From positions 98,774 through 162,773 of the forward strand of contig JBNMLP010000003.1 in NCBI GenBank assembly GCA_050874905.1: 64,000 nucleotides of DNA, in the 5' to 3' direction. Each line of letters starts with the position of its first letter. The stretch's first letter is position 1. The stretch comes from NC2004 sp050874905. Lineage in GTDB: Bacteria > Bacillota > Clostridia > Lachnospirales > Lachnospiraceae. Made by a program: the position numbers and the translations under genes. Below, one piece after another: positions 62,203-64,000 of this stretch. The notes beneath the pieces were generated by a model. That model made no database searches. It was not told the DNA's origin and saw only the letters and a program-made list of their open reading frames with translations.

Positions 62203-62757
62203 ATGGTTACAGCAGGAGATTTTAGAAATGGTGTTACAATTGAGATGGAAGGTAACATCTATCAGATTATTGAGTTCCAGCATGTGAAACCTGGTAAGGG
62301 TGCAGCGTTTGTACGTGCCAAATTAAAGAATATTAAGAATGGTGGAGTAGTGGAGAAGACATTCCGTCCAACAGAGAAGTTTGAAAACGCACATATTGAG
62401 CGTAAGAACTACACCTATCTTTATGTAGATGATTTCTATCATTTCATGGATCCGGAGACATTTGAGCAGTTAGATTTAAGTGTAGATACCGTTGGGGATG
62501 CCATGAAGTTTGTAAAAGAGAACGAAGAAGTAAAACTGATCAGCCATAATGGCGAGGTATTCTCTGTAGAGCCTCCGATCAACGTAGAGCTTCTTGTTAC
62601 AGAATGTGAGCCTGGTGTTAAGGGTGACACTGCAACAGGTGCTACGAAGCCATGTACGGTTGAAACTGGTGCCAAGGTTATGGTTCCTTTATTTGTCAAC
62701 GAAGGAGATACCTTAAAGATCGATACAAGAACAGGCGAGTATTTATCTCGTGTATAG
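62203..62757 (+). CDS. efp: translation elongation factor P
   Basis: Relieves ribosome stalling at polyproline stretches. ATG 62203 follows AAGGAGG and gives 184 residues, the normal size, starting MVTAGDFRNGVTIEMEGN. The tip loop reads HVKPGKGAAFVRAKLKN, so the modification site is Lys in PGKG. Three beta-barrel domains are present, ending with the family signature region (EPPINVELLVTECEPGVKGD). No modification enzyme is next to it. A terminator follows. Confidence 0.97.
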   Translation: MVTAGDFRNGVTIEMEGNIYQIIEFQHVKPGKGAAFVRAKLKNIKNGGVVEKTFRPTEKFENAHIERKNYTYLYVDDFYHFMDPETFEQLDLSVDTVGDAMKFVKENEEVKLISHNGEVFSVEPPINVELLVTECEPGVKGDTATGATKPCTVETGAKVMVPLFVNEGDTLKIDTRTGEYLSRV

Positions 62758-62778
62758 TGTTTCACTGAAAAAGAGGAG

Positions 62779-62812
62779 AGAGTACACATAGTCCTTATGT
62801 GTACTCTTTTTT
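62779..62812 (+). terminator. terminator after efp
   Basis: AGAGTACACATA / TATGTGTACTCT, a perfect 12-base stem with a GTCCT loop, followed by six T's. Confidence 0.92.
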
Positions 62813-62843
62813 AAAAGGAAGTAAGATAAAGGAGTTATAGATT

Positions 62844-63740
62844 ATGAGACATTTACCAGTGAAAAAAGCGGTGATCCCGGCAGCTGGGCTGGGTACCAGA
62901 TTTCTTCCGGCAACCAAAGCAATGCCGAAAGAGATGCTGCCTATTGTAGATATTCCTACCGTACAGTATATTATCGAGGAAGCGGTTGCCAGTGGAATCG
63001 AGGAGATTCTGGTTATCACCAATTCTAATAAGCATTGCATGGAGAATCATTTTGATCGTAACTATGAATTAGAGGAACGGTTAAAGGAAGCGGGAAAGTA
63101 TGAGCAGGAGAAGATGATCCGGGAGATATCAGATCTTGCCAATATCTATTATGTACGGCAGAAAGAGCCGAAGGGATTGGGACATGCGATCCTTTGCGCC
63201 AAGTCCTTTATCGGAAATGATCCATTTGCAATTTTATTAGGTGATGATGTTGTGATCAACAAGGGCGGAGAACCGGCGTTAAAACAGTTGATCACAGCCT
63301 ATGAAGAAAAAGGTGCATCGGTTGTCGGAGTACAGACAGTACCGATGGAAGAGGTGGATAAATATGGTATTGTGGAACCGGCTTTTGGATATAAAAATGC
63401 TAATGGAAGAAGAGTGAAACTGTCCGGTATGATAGAAAAACCAAGCCCGGAAGAGGCTCCATCCCAGTTAGCAGTATTGGGGCGTTATGTATTGACACCG
63501 GAGATATTTGAACTGCTCGAATCCCAGCAGGCGGGAAAAGGGGGCGAGATACAGCTTACTGATGCGATCGTCCGTTTGATGGAGCTGCAGGCAGTATATG
63601 CCTACGACTTTGAAGGCATTCGTTATGATGTTGGGGATAAATTTGGATTTATCAAGGCGACGATCGATTTTGCATTGGAAAGAGAGGATCTGGCGCAGAG
63701 CGTAGCAGCGTATATCAAAGAGCTGGCACAGGTGCTTTAA
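62844..63740 (+). CDS. galU: UTP-glucose-1-phosphate uridylyltransferase
   Basis: Makes UDP-glucose from UTP and glucose-1-phosphate for cell-envelope glycans and galactose metabolism. The 298 residues contain the nucleotide-binding KKAVIPAAGLGTRFLPATKA, the Lys in KEMLPIVD, RQKEPKGLGHAILCAKSF and GDDVVI. The C-terminal part has IRYDVGDKFGFIKATIDFAL. Full length for the bacterial GalU/GtaB family. It is monocistronic. Confidence 0.96.
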   Translation: MRHLPVKKAVIPAAGLGTRFLPATKAMPKEMLPIVDIPTVQYIIEEAVASGIEEILVITNSNKHCMENHFDRNYELEERLKEAGKYEQEKMIREISDLANIYYVRQKEPKGLGHAILCAKSFIGNDPFAILLGDDVVINKGGEPALKQLITAYEEKGASVVGVQTVPMEEVDKYGIVEPAFGYKNANGRRVKLSGMIEKPSPEEAPSQLAVLGRYVLTPEIFELLESQQAGKGGEIQLTDAIVRLMELQAVYAYDFEGIRYDVGDKFGFIKATIDFALEREDLAQSVAAYIKELAQVL

Positions 63741-63761
63741 ACAGAAATGGATACAGAAAAA

Positions 63762-63783
63762 GGCGGTGCATTATAGCACCGCC
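63762..63783 (+). terminator. galU terminator stem without a T-run
   Basis: GGCGGTGC / GCACCGCC, an 8-base stem with a six-base loop, stands 22 bases after galU but is followed by TCAGACTG rather than T's. See the finding on IS insertion. Confidence 0.6.
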
Positions 63784-63801
63784 TCAGACTGTAGACAAAC
63801 G

Positions 63802-63836
63802 ACCTCCACAAAGCATTGCTTTGTGGAGGTATTTTT
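63802..63836 (-). terminator. hairpin at the transposase 3' end
   Basis: ACCTCCACAAAGC / GCTTTGTGGAGGT, a perfect 13-base stem with a three-base loop, has ATTTTTTAT on its right. The T-run is on the plus-strand side, so it would best terminate rightward transcription entering the element and protect the transposase gene from antisense or read-through. Confidence 0.65.
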
Positions 63837-63893
63837 TATCATTTTCAATTTTTAGTCATTTCAAATTCTATAAAATCATAAATATTCGCTATT

Positions 63894-64000
63894 CTATGCC
63901 GCCTGTAAGTTCCATTCCTGCTGGTATTTTGCCAGTTTCTTTAAATTCATGCACGCAAAAGTCAACGCGACTTTCATCTTCATCCGCGCTTTGCCATACA
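63894..64000 (-). CDS. IS1182-family transposase, C-terminal fragment
   Basis: Reading leftwards from the window edge, the frame gives a 34-residue end, YGKARMKMKVALTFACMNLK followed by KLAKYQQEWNLQAA and a TAG stop. This closely matches the C-terminus of IS1182-type DDE transposases, in which LTFACMNLKKLA is diagnostic. The rest of the gene lies beyond the window, so whether it is intact cannot be judged. Confidence 0.8.
   Translation of the reverse strand, partial: YGKARMKMKVALTFACMNLKKLAKYQQEWNLQAA

Larger units (their letters stand above)
63784..64000 (-). mobile_element. IS1182-like insertion sequence, 3' end
   Basis: The region holds the end of a minus-strand transposase gene and, left of it, 110 bases that should include the element end. 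The boundary near 63784 is inferred from the disrupted galU terminator; the terminal inverted repeat cannot be checked because the other end is outside the window. Confidence 0.5.

Noticed and set aside
61665..62258. 197-codon minus-strand frame opposite the end of the LRR protein and the efp start
   Set aside because: It is the reverse of Lys-rich coding sequence and crosses the efp promoter; no support for translation.
1..64000. CRISPR arrays, rRNA and tRNA genes
   Set aside because: No regularly spaced direct repeats and no rRNA or tRNA-like sequence were recognised; a tRNA scan was not possible.

Overview
The window is a gene-dense, low-to-moderate GC chromosomal segment from an anaerobic Clostridia-type Firmicute, most likely a Lachnospiraceae member. 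Grounds for this are the strong AGGAGG ribosome binding sites, sigma-A promoters, a CIRCE-controlled hrcA-grpE-dnaK-dnaJ operon, the ireB-ruvX-DUF1292 block, a sporulation-type sigma factor, and large Ig-like, DUF6273 and leucine-rich surface proteins. The species cannot be named from the sequence alone. No rRNA, tRNA or CRISPR array was recognised.

Layout. 0-0.8 kb: 3' end of an Ig-like (Big_2) surface protein. 0.8-8.9 kb: an amino-acid operon leuB-ilvD-ilvB-serC-serA-asd with a sigma-A promoter and a strong terminator. 8.9-13.2 kb: a consensus promoter driving a small secreted four-cysteine protein, an unusual membrane protein with a large ectodomain, an ABC ATPase and two membrane proteins. 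13.2-16.4 kb: a small orphan protein, argH (minus strand) and divergent argD. 16.3-16.9 kb: a gene-free stretch holding two long inverted-repeat elements and the hrcA promoter with CIRCE. 16.9-26 kb: heat-shock operon, then prmA, rsmE, a cysteine desulfurase and thiI. 26-33.5 kb: a convergent HPr-like gene, then mtaB and a housekeeping block (ireB, ruvX, DUF1292, RNase J, YlbF-like, MltG-like, trmR, trhP) that mirrors the Bacillus yrzL-yrrK-yrzB-yrrL-yrrM-yrrN/O order. 33.5-37 kb: a sigma-K-like factor and a hybrid histidine kinase.

37-57.8 kb: a complete type IV pilus locus, the most distinctive part of the window. It encodes PilB, PilT, PilC, a major pilin, a prepilin peptidase, a PilM-PilN fusion, a PilO with an Ala/Thr linker, four minor pilin-like proteins (two of them giant, 655 and 1012 residues) and a 1732-residue extracellular protein. 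This set predicts a retractable pilus with a very large tip complex. 57.8-63.7 kb: a YqeG-type HAD phosphatase fused to shikimate kinase, a 1090-residue secreted DUF6273/leucine-rich protein, efp and galU. The right edge holds the 3' end of an IS1182-like transposase, apparently inserted against the galU terminator.

How genes work together. ThiI and the neighbouring desulfurase form a sulfur-relay pair. The O-methyltransferase and U32 protein fit the two-step mo5U tRNA modification. The two pilus ATPases with the platform, alignment and minor pilin proteins make a self-sufficient pilus machine. All functional statements rest on motif recognition by eye, not on database searches.
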